Shown here: positions 28,810 through 37,257 of the stretch, piece by piece
Numbering within the stretch: position 1 is the stretch's first letter
Layout of the letters: each line of letters starts with the position of its first letter
Origin: Rothia amarae
GTDB taxonomy: Bacteria > Actinomycetota > Actinomycetes > Actinomycetales > Micrococcaceae
Length of the DNA: 64,000 nt
Reading direction: 5' to 3'
Assembly (NCBI RefSeq): GCF_014705945.2
Contig: NZ_CP061538.1
Coordinates: forward strand, 1,674,001 to 1,738,000
Notes under the pieces: model-generated
What the model was told of the DNA's origin: nothing
The model's input: the letters and a program-made list of their open reading frames with translations, nothing else
The model's database searches: none
Position numbers and translations under genes: made by a program

Positions 28810-29079
28810 TTATCGGCGGATACCGAGGCGCTCGATGAGTGCACGGTAACGTTCGATGTCGGTGCTCTTGAGGTAACCGAGCATGTTGCGACGGCGACCA
28901 ACAAGGATCATCAGACCGCGGCGGGTGTGGTGATCGTGCTTGTGGAACTTGAGGTGTTCAGTCAGGTCGGTGATACGACGAGTCAAAACTGCAATCTGCA
29001 CCTCGGGTGAACCGGTGTCACCTTCGTGAGTTGCGTATTCCTTGATAATTTCCTGCTTTACTGCGGGATCCAGTGCCAC
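28810..29079 (-). CDS. rpsO: 30S ribosomal protein S15 (uS15)
   Basis: Primary 16S rRNA-binding protein of the small-subunit platform, 89 aa, the normal length. The conserved [11 protein letters not shown], the HDHHTRRGL region and a C-terminal YLK...[13 protein letters not shown] are all present. The GTG start is supported by AGGAG eight nt upstream. It precedes pnp as in most bacteria. Confidence 0.98.
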   Translation of the reverse strand: MALDPAVKQEIIKEYATHEGDTGSPEVQIAVLTRRITDLTEHLKFHKHDHHTRRGLMILVGRRRNMLGYLKSTDIERYRALIERLGIRR

Positions 29080-29245
29080 TGAATAACTCCTAGAGTTAGT
29101 GCCGTGTCGGCCCGAATAACATTTTTGTTACCGGGAAGGTGAAAGAGAAGATTTCTCTTTCGACTGACGCATGACCACCACGGACTGCAGTCATACCTTG
29201 TCTATTCTAGCGCATGCGGATAAGTCCTGAAAAGGATAGCGGCAC

Positions 29246-29284
29246 AAGAGGGGCAGTGATGCATTACGCACCACTGCCCCTCTT
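29246..29284. terminator. Terminator downstream of the amino-acid permease gene
   Basis: AAGAGGGGCAGTG (29246-29258) pairs with its perfect complement (29272-29284). It lies just past the permease stop codon and could also stop + strand read-through (CTCTTTT). Confidence 0.75.
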
Positions 29285-29309
29285 TTCGCTTATTTGCTAC
29301 TTTTCTACC

Positions 29310-30743
29310 CTATTTATTCAGGGGCCGTGCGGCGGCACCGTTGGGGGCAGCGGCGTCGTCATGGGGCATAAATTTGTAGATAATCGCCAGCAGAACGCAC
29401 CACGCCGCACCCACGAGCAGCGCAAGTCGGGTGTCCTCAAAGAAAGCGAACTGAACCACAATTGCCAACATGAACGCCAGGGCAATATAAGACGCCCAGG
29501 GCCAACCGGGAGTGGGGAAATCGCTCGTTGCGCCCTCCCGCGCCAACTGTCGTTTGAATGCAATGTGGGATACCAAAATCATTACCCACACCAAGATGGT
29601 GGCGAATGTAGCCAAAGAGGCAATCACAAGGAAAGCGTCTTCAAACAGGAAATTCACAACCACGCCGATGACCAGAACCAGACCCATGCACACCACCGTC
29701 ATGAAGGGCGCTCCTCGACGGTCGGTCTTGGCAAAGGATTTGGGCGCCAGACGGCGCGTTGCCAAACCATAAAGCATACGTCCGGCGCCGTAGACATCTG
29801 CGTTGATGGCAGAAATAGCCGCGGTGAGCACCACAAAGTTCAGCACGTGAGCGGCTGCAGGAATGCCCAGAGAGCTGAAGATTTGAACGAAAGGCGAGGT
29901 CTCCCCGTCAATTGAGTTCCAGGGCATCAGCGTCATGATAACTGCTAACGCCAGCACGTAAAACAGCAAAATACGCACGGGGGTGGTGTTCACGGCTTTG
30001 GGGATCGAGACCTTGGGATTTTCTGCTTCGCCAGCGGCAATACCGATGGTTTCAATACCGCCAAAAGCAAACATCACCACGGTAAAGCAAGCGATAAAAC
30101 CACCCAGACCGTTGGGGAAAAACCCGCCGTGATTCCACAGGTTAGAGATGGACGAGGGCTCCCCAGCATGAGCGTTGACGCCGAAGATCATCAGCAGAAT
30201 ACCGCCCACAATCATGGCAATAATTGCTGCAACCTTGATGAGGGTAAACCAAAATTCACTCTCGCCAAAGGCTTTCACCTGCACGAGATTGATGGAAAGA
30301 ATAAGCAGTAGGACAATAGCAATCCATACCCAAGAGGGCGAGTGGGGAAACCAGAACTTCATATAAACGGAGAACGCGGTGACGTCAGCAACTGCCACCA
30401 ACGCCATTTCGAAGGCATAGCTCCAACCGGTCACAAAACCAGCCCACCGCCCCAGGTACTGGGTTGCATATTCGGAGAAGGCACCGGCAACGGGGTGGGC
30501 CAGCGCCATCTCCCCCATAGCACGCATCACCATGAAAACGGCAGCGCCACCAATCACATATGCAAGCAAAACAGAAGGGCCAGCAAGAGAAATTGCACTT
30601 GCCGAGCCGTAAAAAAGTCCGGTGCCAATAGCTGACCCCAGGGCGATGAAGAGGATATGTCGCAGAGACAACCCACGGTGAAGCTGAGAAGATTGATTCT
30701 CAGCGAGCTGGTTGGACGCGCGGGACCCCTGCGTGTTGTTCAT
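29310..30743 (-). CDS. APC-family amino-acid permease
   Basis: Proton-coupled amino-acid transporter of 477 aa with about twelve membrane segments. The AAT-family signature [15 protein letters not shown] is near residues 36-50, and [17 protein letters not shown] lies further on. Overall it resembles ProY/GabP/AnsP-type permeases; the substrate cannot be told from sequence. The N-terminal 25 residues are polar. A promoter with -35 TTGAAC and -10 TATCAT lies upstream and abuts a long inverted repeat. Confidence 0.9.
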   Translation of the reverse strand: MNNTQGSRASNQLAENQSSQLHRGLSLRHILFIALGSAIGTGLFYGSASAISLAGPSVLLAYVIGGAAVFMVMRAMGEMALAHPVAGAFSEYATQYLGRWAGFVTGWSYAFEMALVAVADVTAFSVYMKFWFPHSPSWVWIAIVLLLILSINLVQVKAFGESEFWFTLIKVAAIIAMIVGGILLMIFGVNAHAGEPSSISNLWNHGGFFPNGLGGFIACFTVVMFAFGGIETIGIAAGEAENPKVSIPKAVNTTPVRILLFYVLALAVIMTLMPWNSIDGETSPFVQIFSSLGIPAAAHVLNFVVLTAAISAINADVYGAGRMLYGLATRRLAPKSFAKTDRRGAPFMTVVCMGLVLVIGVVVNFLFEDAFLVIASLATFATILVWVMILVSHIAFKRQLAREGATSDFPTPGWPWASYIALAFMLAIVVQFAFFEDTRLALLVGAAWCVLLAIIYKFMPHDDAAAPNGAAARPLNK

Positions 30744-30770
30744 CGGGAGATACCTCGATTGTTGAGCTAA

Positions 30771-30798
30771 ATGATAATGAGCAAAGTATGTGGTTCAA
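30771..30798 (-). promoter_or_regulatory. Permease promoter (TTGAAC-16-TATCAT)
   Basis: On the - strand TTGAAC (30798-30793) and TATCAT (30776-30771) are spaced by 16 nt, about 28 nt before the permease start. The inverted repeat 30799-30858 begins at the base next to the -35. Confidence 0.5.
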
Positions 30799-30858
30799 GA
30801 ATACCCACTTATTTTTATACGTAGAAGCTAATTTATATAAATTCTTAAGTGGGTATTC
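30799..30858. repeat. 13-bp inverted repeat with AT-rich loop
   Basis: GAATACCCACTTA (30799-30811) is repeated inverted and perfect at 30846-30858. The 34-nt spacer contains the palindrome AATTTATATAAATT. The repeat abuts the permease -35 and may be a regulator site or a transcript hairpin. Confidence 0.5.
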
Positions 30859-30890
30859 ATTTTTATCTCTTTCTAAGGTGCCCTGCACAG

Positions 30891-30926
30891 ATAAGGGTGT
30901 TCCCACATCTTTGGAAACACCCTTAT
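30891..30926 (-). terminator. Hairpin downstream of the small membrane protein gene
   Basis: ATAAGGGTGTT (30891-30901) pairs with AACACCCTTAT (30916-30926). It follows the stop of the 100-aa gene. No T run follows on the - strand, so termination strength is uncertain. Confidence 0.5.
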
Positions 30927-30943
30927 GTATAGCTGGGGGAAGG

Positions 30944-31246
30944 TTAGGAGCGCTCACGACCCAACGCTAGAGAACCCACAGCGGTTGCACCGGTGACCGC
31001 AAGAACAGCGGGCCACGGACCAATCTTTTTGTGCAAAGCATGGGAGTAGCCAAAGCTACCCAGGTAGAGAGCGGTCAAAGCTGCAGCTCGCGCAGTACCG
31101 GCATTTTTCTGCCACCCCTTAAATGCAGCTACGCCACCGGCGGCAAGAGCTACCCCGCCCAGCGGACGCACGCCCGTCGCCCGAGCAACTTTATAACCGC
31201 CCACCAAACCGGCAGCACTTGCGGCAGTAGGAATAAGAACGTTCAT
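30944..31246 (-). CDS. Small Gly/Ala-rich membrane protein
   Basis: Unrecognised protein of 100 aa. It has several short hydrophobic, Gly/Ala-rich stretches (about 5-20, 30-45, 52-65 and 78-93) and a few basic residues between them, so it is probably a small integral membrane protein. The ATG at 31246 has GGAGG seven nt upstream; the open frame extends 22 codons further without support. It is divergent from luxS. No function can be inferred. Confidence 0.65.
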   Translation of the reverse strand: MNVLIPTAASAAGLVGGYKVARATGVRPLGGVALAAGGVAAFKGWQKNAGTARAAALTALYLGSFGYSHALHKKIGPWPAVLAVTGATAVGSLALGRERS

Positions 31247-31361
31247 GATGAAACCTCCGTTGATTGGTGTTATTTCTTCTACTTTAATAACCCAATCTGA
31301 AGATTTGCCCACAAACTGCTAACTCGCCCCACAGTTTCTCACACCTGATAAGTCAAAACGT

Positions 31362-31391
31362 TTGGATGGCTTCCGGTGGGTAAGGGATAAT
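31362..31391 (+). promoter_or_regulatory. luxS promoter (TTGGAT-18-GATAAT)
   Basis: TTGGAT (31362-31367) and GATAAT (31386-31391) lie about 43 nt before the luxS start. The leader of about 36 nt leaves no space for a riboswitch. Confidence 0.55.
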
Positions 31392-31433
31392 AGAAAGAAA
31401 CCCTCCGCAAGTTCGAAAGAAAGAGGAAAACTC

Positions 31434-31892
31434 ATGGAAAAAATGAACGTAGAATCCTTCAATTTGGATCACACTAAAGTTTCCGCGCCCTATGTGCGCA
31501 TTGCAGATCGCAAAGAACTGCCCGCAGGTGATGTCCTCATCAAATACGATGTGCGCTTTACCCAGCCCAACACCGATCACCTGGAGATGAAAGCAATCCA
31601 CTCCATCGAACACCTCACCGCCGAACTCATGCGCAACCACACCGATAAGCTCATCGACTTTGGCCCTATGGGCTGCCAGACCGGTTTCTACGCGCTCACC
31701 CTCGGTCTAGAACCACAAGATTTCTTGCCCATCCTCGAAGCCAGCTTCAAAGACATTCTTCAGGCAACCGAGGTTCCCGCAGCCAACGAAGTACAGTGCG
31801 GCTGGGGTGCCAACCATTCGCTGAAGGACGCGCAAGAGGCAGTTAGTCAGTTCCTCGACCACCGCTCCGAGTGGGAAACGGTGATGGCATAG
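31434..31892 (+). CDS. luxS: S-ribosylhomocysteine lyase
   Basis: Splits S-ribosylhomocysteine into homocysteine and DPD, the precursor of the AI-2 signal. The 152-aa metalloenzyme has HSIEH (56-60) and Cys122 as metal ligands and the catalytic Cys81 in [14 protein letters not shown] lies upstream of the ATG. It is the first gene of a tight operon: its stop overlaps the mtn start (TAGTG), so the enzyme making its substrate is co-produced. LuxS is uncommon in Actinobacteria outside a few host-associated groups. Confidence 0.96.
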   Translation: MEKMNVESFNLDHTKVSAPYVRIADRKELPAGDVLIKYDVRFTQPNTDHLEMKAIHSIEHLTAELMRNHTDKLIDFGPMGCQTGFYALTLGLEPQDFLPILEASFKDILQATEVPAANEVQCGWGANHSLKDAQEAVSQFLDHRSEWETVMA

Positions 31893-32671
31893 TGGCCCAC
31901 CCCAGTTCCTCTCTCCCACAAGATTTTCAAGACGCCGCCATCGTCCAGGTGGCAATGGATGAAGAAGCAGCACCCTTCTTTGAACTCACCGAGCCCGCAG
32001 GCGATTCTTTCAGCTGCGGCATCGCGGAGTTCTTCCCGCGCGTCGTCCGCTCAAACCAGTACGAACAAAAGGTTCTGCTAGTGCGCTCGCGCATCGGGTT
32101 AGTCAATGCTGCCGCGGCTATCACTACCGCGCTGCGCCTTGCACCGTCGACGCCGCTAGTTGTCTCTGCTGGTACCGCCGGAGGATTACATACCTCCACT
32201 AATGTCGGTGACCTCGTCATCGGCACAGAATTTACCTACACCGACGCCGACGCCACCGCATTTGGCTACGCGCGAGGTCAGGTGCCAGGAATGCCCGAAA
32301 AGTTCGACGTAGCACCGTCTTTGGTTGATTCCCTGGGTGCGCTCCCCCAGAGCGAATTAGCACCGGTCGAGTTCACCGGCACCATTCATCGTGGTCCTAT
32401 GCTCGCTGGTGGTTCCTTCGTGACCGCTCATAATGTGGCTGATACGCGGGTGGTTTTTCCCGATGCGATCTCCACCGATATGGAAACCACCGCCATCGCG
32501 CAGGTATGCCACAACGAAGATGTACCTTTCATTGCTGTCCGAGCAATTTCGGATCTCTGCGGCCCCACAGCGGATCAGGTGTTCCACCTAGAAGTTGATT
32601 TGGTAGCGCCGGTGTCCGCCCAGGCAGCTCTTGCTGTTATTGACCACGTTATTGCCGCAGGAGGGCACTAA
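31892..32671 (+). CDS. mtn: 5'-Methylthioadenosine/S-adenosylhomocysteine nucleosidase
   Basis: Removes adenine from S-adenosylhomocysteine and methylthioadenosine; the first product feeds LuxS. The 259-aa protein keeps the family glutamate near residue 24 (AMDEEAAPF), the substrate-binding TDMETTA with Met197-Glu198 and the catalytic Asp221 in ISDLCG. I take the GTG at 31892, which overlaps the luxS TAG; an earlier in-frame GTG at 31871 lies inside luxS and adds only seven residues. Its TAA overlaps the ATG of the next gene. Confidence 0.93.
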   Translation: MAHPSSSLPQDFQDAAIVQVAMDEEAAPFFELTEPAGDSFSCGIAEFFPRVVRSNQYEQKVLLVRSRIGLVNAAAAITTALRLAPSTPLVVSAGTAGGLHTSTNVGDLVIGTEFTYTDADATAFGYARGQVPGMPEKFDVAPSLVDSLGALPQSELAPVEFTGTIHRGPMLAGGSFVTAHNVADTRVVFPDAISTDMETTAIAQVCHNEDVPFIAVRAISDLCGPTADQVFHLEVDLVAPVSAQAALAVIDHVIAAGGH

Positions 32672-33498
32672 TGCAAAACCATAAAATGCGTGATGGAAAG
32701 ACTATCCCGCCCATCGGTTTAGGTACCTATGGAATGGACGATACGTCCGCAGAACTTCTTGTATCTGAAGCGATTCGCCGAGGTTACCGCCTCATCGACA
32801 CCGCCAAGAATTACGAGAATGAAAGCGGCGTGGGTAAGGGTGTACTTCGTTCAGGTGTAGATCGGGAAGAAATCTTTGTGATTTCTAAGATTCCAGGCCG
32901 CGACCACGGTTACGAAGAAGCTAAGGCATCGATTCGTAGTTCGCTTGAACGCATGGGTTTGGATTATCTGGACATGGTGCTCATTCACTGGCCTAATCCG
33001 TCCCAAGGTAAATTCGTTGATACCTGGCGCGGTTTGATGGCAGCGCGCGACGAAGGTTTGGTCAAGTCTATTGGTGTTTCCAATTTCTTGCCCGAACATA
33101 TCGATCAACTGGTCGAAGAAACCGGTGAGTACCCGGCGGCCAACGAGATTGAGCTGAACCCCTATTATCAGCAAGAGTCGCTGCATCAGTACAACGATGA
33201 CCACGCGATTCTTACTATTTCTTGGGCGCCTTTGGGTAATCACACCGATTTGCTGGGCCATAGCGTCATCGCCAAAATCGCAGAAGAAGTACAAAAGACT
33301 CCTGCCCAGGTTATTCTTCGGTGGCATGTGCAGAGCCAGCTTCTTCCCATCCCCCGCACCCTCAAAGAGGAAAGACTCGAAGAGAACTTTGCGGTCTTCA
33401 GCTGGGAATTGTCCGATCAGCAGATGAAAGAAATTAATCTGCTTCATACCGGTATCTCGGGGTTCAACTTTGACCCCGCGACTCACGAGGAAATGTAA
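32671..33498 (+). CDS. Aldo/keto reductase
   Basis: NADPH-dependent carbonyl reductase of 275 aa with the complete catalytic tetrad: Asp43 and Tyr48 (LIDTAKNYEN), Lys73 (ISKI) and His106 (LIHWP). It resembles 2,5-diketo-gluconate/methylglyoxal reductase-type enzymes. TAATG overlap with mtn puts it in the luxS operon. A role in reducing DPD/AI-2 or related reactive dicarbonyls is a guess from context only. Confidence 0.88.
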   Translation: MQNHKMRDGKTIPPIGLGTYGMDDTSAELLVSEAIRRGYRLIDTAKNYENESGVGKGVLRSGVDREEIFVISKIPGRDHGYEEAKASIRSSLERMGLDYLDMVLIHWPNPSQGKFVDTWRGLMAARDEGLVKSIGVSNFLPEHIDQLVEETGEYPAANEIELNPYYQQESLHQYNDDHAILTISWAPLGNHTDLLGHSVIAKIAEEVQKTPAQVILRWHVQSQLLPIPRTLKEERLEENFAVFSWELSDQQMKEINLLHTGISGFNFDPATHEEM

Positions 33499-33521
33499 GC
33501 GTTCCACCGAGTTTGTATCAG

Positions 33522-33566
33522 AAAGGACGGTTTGTACCACCAAAAGCGTGGTACAAACCGTCCTTT
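33522..33566 (+). terminator. luxS operon terminator
   Basis: A perfect 19-bp stem (33522-33540 with 33548-33566) has a 7-nt loop and ends in CCTTT. It closes the luxS-mtn-reductase operon. Confidence 0.85.
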
Positions 33567-33753
33567 GCATTAACGTTCAGGGTTTACCTCGCCAAGATTT
33601 CATAATAGAGCGAATAACTTTGAGGGTCTGTCTTTTTCTCGCTTTTCTGAATGTAAGCACCCTAGAATCTCAGAGGAGTCCAACCTACAGGGAGGGCTTG
33701 GCTCACGCTGTGTCGGACTGGAGATTTTCTCTCTGATGGTTAAACCTCTATGT
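33567..33753. other. Non-coding stretch with imperfect stem-loop
   Basis: No gene is visible between the luxS operon terminator and the ribF stop. An imperfect hairpin spans 33664-33726: AATCTC and AGTCC pair with GGACT and GAGATT across an asymmetric internal loop, leaving an apical part of about 35 nt. It could be the ribF 3' end structure or a small RNA. It matches no RNA family that I recognise. Confidence 0.35.
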
Positions 33754-34710
33754 TTAATTTTCAGCCAGCTTTTCCTCGGTATCTAAAACATCCTGGGCTA
33801 TTTGCTCAATCAAAGCTTCGGCACCGGTGTAAGCCACCGTCGGACGCAGATAATGCAAAAATTCTACGGTGACTTCTTGCCCGTAAAGATTAAAGTTTTC
33901 GATGGGTTCATCGGGGCGGTTAATGACGTGAGCCTCAACCTGGCGCTGGGTAATTCCTTCAAAAGTGGGATTAGTACCGATAGAAGTAGCAACCGGGTGG
34001 CGCTTACCGTGCTCATCAATGAGCCATCCCGCGTAGACGCCGTCGGCAGGGATAAATCCCCGGGACTGCTGCGAAAGATTAGCTGTGGGAAAACCCAGTT
34101 CTCGACCGCGGGCGGCGCCGTGGACAATTTCACCCACCATCCGATGCGGGCGTCCTAAAAGCTGACGCGCTTCCTCGACCTTTCCCTCAGCTAGTAGCTG
34201 CCGGATACGGGTAGAAGAAGTACGGTGCGTCTCGTCTGCCATTAGCTCGTCAATGGTCACAACCTCAAAACCAAAGGTTTGACCTAGTTGGCGCATGGTC
34301 TGAAGGTCACCGGCATTATTATGACCAAATCGGACATCTTCACCAATTACTACGTATCGAGCGTGCAGCGCATCAACAAACGTATTCTTCACAAATTCTT
34401 CGGGCGACTGCCGAGAAAATTCCAGGGTGTAATGCAACAGGATATAGGCATCAATCCCTAGTTCAGCCAGGTACTGCTGGCGTTCGGGCTGACCCATAAT
34501 CTCATGCAGGGGCTCGTTCGGGCGATGAACCACCGCAGGGTGAGGGTCAAACGAAACCGCTGTGGGAGTGAGCCCCTGTTCGCGGGCAAGGTTTACCACG
34601 GTGCCCAGGACGGCTGCATGACCTGTATGAATGCCGTCAAAATTACCAATAGTAACCACAGACGGCCCGAAATCAGCCGGAATCGAGCTGATAGTGCGGT
34701 ACAAATCCAC
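33754..34710 (-). CDS. ribF: Bifunctional riboflavin kinase / FAD synthetase
   Basis: Makes FMN from riboflavin and FAD from FMN. The 318-aa protein has an N-terminal nucleotidyltransferase domain with GNFDGIHTGH (22-31) and the RTSSTRIRQLL segment. The C-terminal riboflavin-kinase domain has GRELGFPTANL and the GTNPTF motif. The GTG start is supported by GAGGAAG. It is the last gene of the rbfA-truB group. Confidence 0.96.
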   Translation of the reverse strand: MDLYRTISSIPADFGPSVVTIGNFDGIHTGHAAVLGTVVNLAREQGLTPTAVSFDPHPAVVHRPNEPLHEIMGQPERQQYLAELGIDAYILLHYTLEFSRQSPEEFVKNTFVDALHARYVVIGEDVRFGHNNAGDLQTMRQLGQTFGFEVVTIDELMADETHRTSSTRIRQLLAEGKVEEARQLLGRPHRMVGEIVHGAARGRELGFPTANLSQQSRGFIPADGVYAGWLIDEHGKRHPVATSIGTNPTFEGITQRQVEAHVINRPDEPIENFNLYGQEVTVEFLHYLRPTVAYTGAEALIEQIAQDVLDTEEKLAEN

Positions 34711-34792
34711 GTCTTCCTCTTCCCTACTTGAACGGTTCCATATTACGCATCAAAACCTGCCGCTGCCGAATCGAGCAGAAGCAAACTTCATG

Positions 34793-35221
34793 CTATTTAC
34801 TCACAGCGCGAGAGGTTGAAGCCTGACGAGTATGGAAGAGCCACCACAGGCCAATGATCGGGAGAACTAGCGGAACGTACCCGTAGCCGGCTCCGAAATG
34901 GGACCACACCGACGCAAGGGGGAAAAGATCGGGGCGCATATAAGAGAAGATGCCCACTCCCAGCACACCCAATAGTTCAATGCTCAAGGCACCCACTGCA
35001 ATGTTCCAGGACACCGCGTCCTTCTTTGCCAAGAAGATTGTCGCTACTAGATAAATAATCGCAGAAACCAGTGAGAGCGAAATCGACAGCGGGGCTTGAT
35101 CGAACTTACGCAAAATCTGGTAGAGCGCACGAGCACCTGCAGACAGGGAAAAAATCCAGTAAATAACGATCAGCAGGCGGCCGAATCCACTATTTTTGGC
35201 GGTGGGTGATTGGTTCATCAT
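34793..35221 (-). CDS. Four-segment membrane protein
   Basis: Unrecognised protein of 142 aa with four clear hydrophobic segments (about 14-33, 44-64, 70-92, 108-128) and short loops. The C-terminal tail is short and basic. It lies between ribF and another small membrane protein on the same strand, so it probably belongs to the truB-ribF transcription unit. The start is one of two tandem ATGs; the ribosome binding site is weak. Function unknown. Confidence 0.7.
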   Translation of the reverse strand: MMNQSPTAKNSGFGRLLIVIYWIFSLSAGARALYQILRKFDQAPLSISLSLVSAIIYLVATIFLAKKDAVSWNIAVGALSIELLGVLGVGIFSYMRPDLFPLASVWSHFGAGYGYVPLVLPIIGLWWLFHTRQASTSRAVSK

Positions 35222-35269
35222 GTAATTCTTAGTCTCGTAACGGTAGGGGAAAATCAGGATTCCTAAATT

Positions 35270-35641
35270 TTAGTAGTAGTACCAGAGCATATTCATACGC
35301 TGAACCATCACAATAAGCACCGGCCCAACGATAGCCAGAACCAGAGTAGCCCAGCGCGTTCTCTCACTCATCGACCAGGTAAAAGCACCAGCAGGAATCA
35401 CCATTGCGGTCAGCAAATACCCGTAATATTCTAGCCAGTCGCCGCTGGGTCCATCAGTCATAAACTGCATGATGATGGAGCCCACAAAATAGATGAATAG
35501 CCAGCCCTGCAGTACGATGGCGGAGCCCTGGGACCAGTCGTCCGGCGCTTTACCTCGTAAAAATTGAACCAGACAAATCAGAAAAGCAACGGTTCCCAGC
35601 AGACAGGTAATCCAGAACCAGATATCGTAACCGGCGATCAT
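35270..35641 (-). CDS. Small membrane protein downstream of truB
   Basis: Unrecognised protein of 123 aa with four hydrophobic segments (about 8-27, 42-61, 72-88, 97-113) and a C-terminal WYYY. Its ATG overlaps the truB stop codon as ATGA, so it is translationally coupled to truB. It is similar in layout to the next gene (34793-35221) but the sequences do not obviously match. Function unknown. Confidence 0.75.
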   Translation of the reverse strand: MIAGYDIWFWITCLLGTVAFLICLVQFLRGKAPDDWSQGSAIVLQGWLFIYFVGSIIMQFMTDGPSGDWLEYYGYLLTAMVIPAGAFTWSMSERTRWATLVLAIVGPVLIVMVQRMNMLWYYY

Positions 35642-36663
35642 GCGGGGTTCTCCTCAAACGTATGGCTTGCTTCAAAAACCAGTAACGGTGCGGCAACGGG
35701 TTGTCCGCGGAAGGTCTTATTTTCTATAAGCCCGACGAGAGTCTGGTTGGGAGCATAAGCGGCTGTAATGCCATCTGTCGCTCCCCCGTTCGTCGCCCGC
35801 TGGTGTGCAGAAGTAGAGGGCTCAATGCGGCGTCCGAAAGAAATATCCGTGGCATCTTGAGCACTCAACTCCCTGACGCCAAACAGATGGGCTGCGGCGT
35901 CTTCTAAAGGAAACAACGGCAGAGGCTGTTCCTGTTCCCTCAGCTCTGCCAGAGCATCCAACGTATGAGCCTCGGCTACTTGGATTTCGCCAATGCGAGT
36001 ACGGCGCAAGGAGGTCAAATGTCCGCCTACCCCCAAGGCATTCCCTAAATCTCGGGCAAGGGAGCGGATATAGGTGCCAGAAGAACAGGAAACCGTGATA
36101 TTCAGGTCAATCACCTGAGCATCAACCGAAGCACCTTCAGCGTCCACCGTAGTAATTGAGGTCCGGTCAATAGAATGTACGGCGAACTCACTAATGGTCA
36201 CCGGACGAGCGTCCAGTTGTACGTCTTGCCCCTCACGAACGCGAGAATAAGAACGAACGCCGTCCACTTTGATAGCGGAAACCGACGCAGGAACCTGCAT
36301 GATATCGCCGGTGAGCTTTCCCACTTCCGCCTGTATCCGCGCATCATCGATAGATGCAATCGCTTTGGGTTCAGCGACCTCAAGAGTTTCGCCCTCGACG
36401 TCGTCGGTGACGGTTGAAATGCCCAAGCGGATAGTAGCGGTATACGTCTTTGACTCCTCCACAATCCACGTGAGTAACTTAGTAGCTTTCCCAATGCCCA
36501 AAATCAGCACTCCGGTCGCCATCGGATCAAGAGTGCCGGCGTGCCCCACTTTGCGCGTCTGGGCAAGCCTGCGCACACGCGAAACCACGTCATGGCTCGT
36601 CATGCCCGCAGGCTTATCAACGACAATCAGCCCGGACGGCCCCTGATGCTGTTTTTTAGTCAC
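35638..36663 (-). CDS. truB: tRNA pseudouridine(55) synthase
   Basis: Makes pseudouridine 55 in the T-loop of tRNAs. The 341-aa protein has the catalytic Asp46 in HAGTLDPMATG and a C-terminal extension of actinobacterial TruB type. The start is GTG, six bases after the rbfA stop. It is followed by a coupled small membrane protein. The C-terminal part contains an Ala/Thr-rich insert (about 285-305) that is not part of the core fold. Confidence 0.95.
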   Translation of the reverse strand: MTKKQHQGPSGLIVVDKPAGMTSHDVVSRVRRLAQTRKVGHAGTLDPMATGVLILGIGKATKLLTWIVEESKTYTATIRLGISTVTDDVEGETLEVAEPKAIASIDDARIQAEVGKLTGDIMQVPASVSAIKVDGVRSYSRVREGQDVQLDARPVTISEFAVHSIDRTSITTVDAEGASVDAQVIDLNITVSCSSGTYIRSLARDLGNALGVGGHLTSLRRTRIGEIQVAEAHTLDALAELREQEQPLPLFPLEDAAAHLFGVRELSAQDATDISFGRRIEPSTSAHQRATNGGATDGITAAYAPNQTLVGLIENKTFRGQPVAAPLLVFEASHTFEENPA

Positions 36664-36668
36664 CTGGT

Positions 36669-37109
36669 TTATGCCTCTTCGGATTCTTCTTCATCAGGCT
36701 TCTTGTACGGATCGGCTTCACCCGCATAGGTAGCGCTCGAAGACGCCTCAGCGAGTTCCTCATCGCGAGAGCGCGCTTTACGCAGCAAGTCCTCAATATG
36801 CGACGCATTCACCGGAACTTCATCAGGCACAAAAGTCAGCGTAGGAGTCAAACGGGCAGTAATATTCTTACCTACCTCAGAGCGCAAAACACCCTTGGCA
36901 GATTCCAAAGCCGCCTGAGTAGAAGCCTGTTCTTCAGCGGTGCCATACACCGTGTAGTACACGGTAGCGTGCTGCAAGTCATTGGTTACTCGCGCATCGG
37001 TAATAGTTACAAAACCCAGACGTGGGTCTTTAATGCGGCGTTCCAATGCTTGGGCAACAATAACCTTGATACGATCCGCAAGGCGGGCTGCGCGTGCTGC
37101 ATCTGCCAT
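36669..37109 (-). CDS. rbfA: Ribosome-binding factor A
   Basis: 30S maturation and cold-adaptation factor. The protein is 146 aa: the single KH-like RbfA domain (about 8-115) plus an acidic tail. The ATG at 37109 has AAGGAG eight nt upstream. A frame extending to 37226 crosses the infB terminator and is rejected. It is followed by truB after a 5-bp gap. Confidence 0.95.
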   Translation of the reverse strand: MADAARAARLADRIKVIVAQALERRIKDPRLGFVTITDARVTNDLQHATVYYTVYGTAEEQASTQAALESAKGVLRSEVGKNITARLTPTLTFVPDEVPVNASHIEDLLRKARSRDEELAEASSSATYAGEADPYKKPDEEESEEA

Positions 37110-37178
37110 AATTTTGCTCCTTAACGATGAGATTTTATCTTCTAAAAGTTTATCGGGGTTCTGCACTATTTGCAGAAA

Positions 37179-37219
37179 AATGAGGCGGGGCGCCCAGCAA
37201 CATAGCCGGGCACCCCGCC
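37179..37219 (-). terminator. infB terminator
   Basis: GGCGGGG (37184-37190) pairs with CCCCGCC (37213-37219), extended by GCCC/GGGC. ATTTTTC follows on the - strand. It separates infB from rbfA, so read-through or a separate promoter must supply rbfA-truB. Confidence 0.75.
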
Positions 37220-37257
37220 CTCTCACTCAACGAGTGTTAGATGATAGACGACGCATC

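Noticed and set aside
29214-29915. 233-codon + strand open frame opposite the permease
   Set aside because: It is a mirror frame of a hydrophobic protein gene (His/Gln/Arg-rich product) and spans the permease terminator.
32851-33570. 239-codon - strand open frame opposite the aldo/keto reductase
   Set aside because: It is antisense to a gene with a full catalytic tetrad and runs through the operon terminator.
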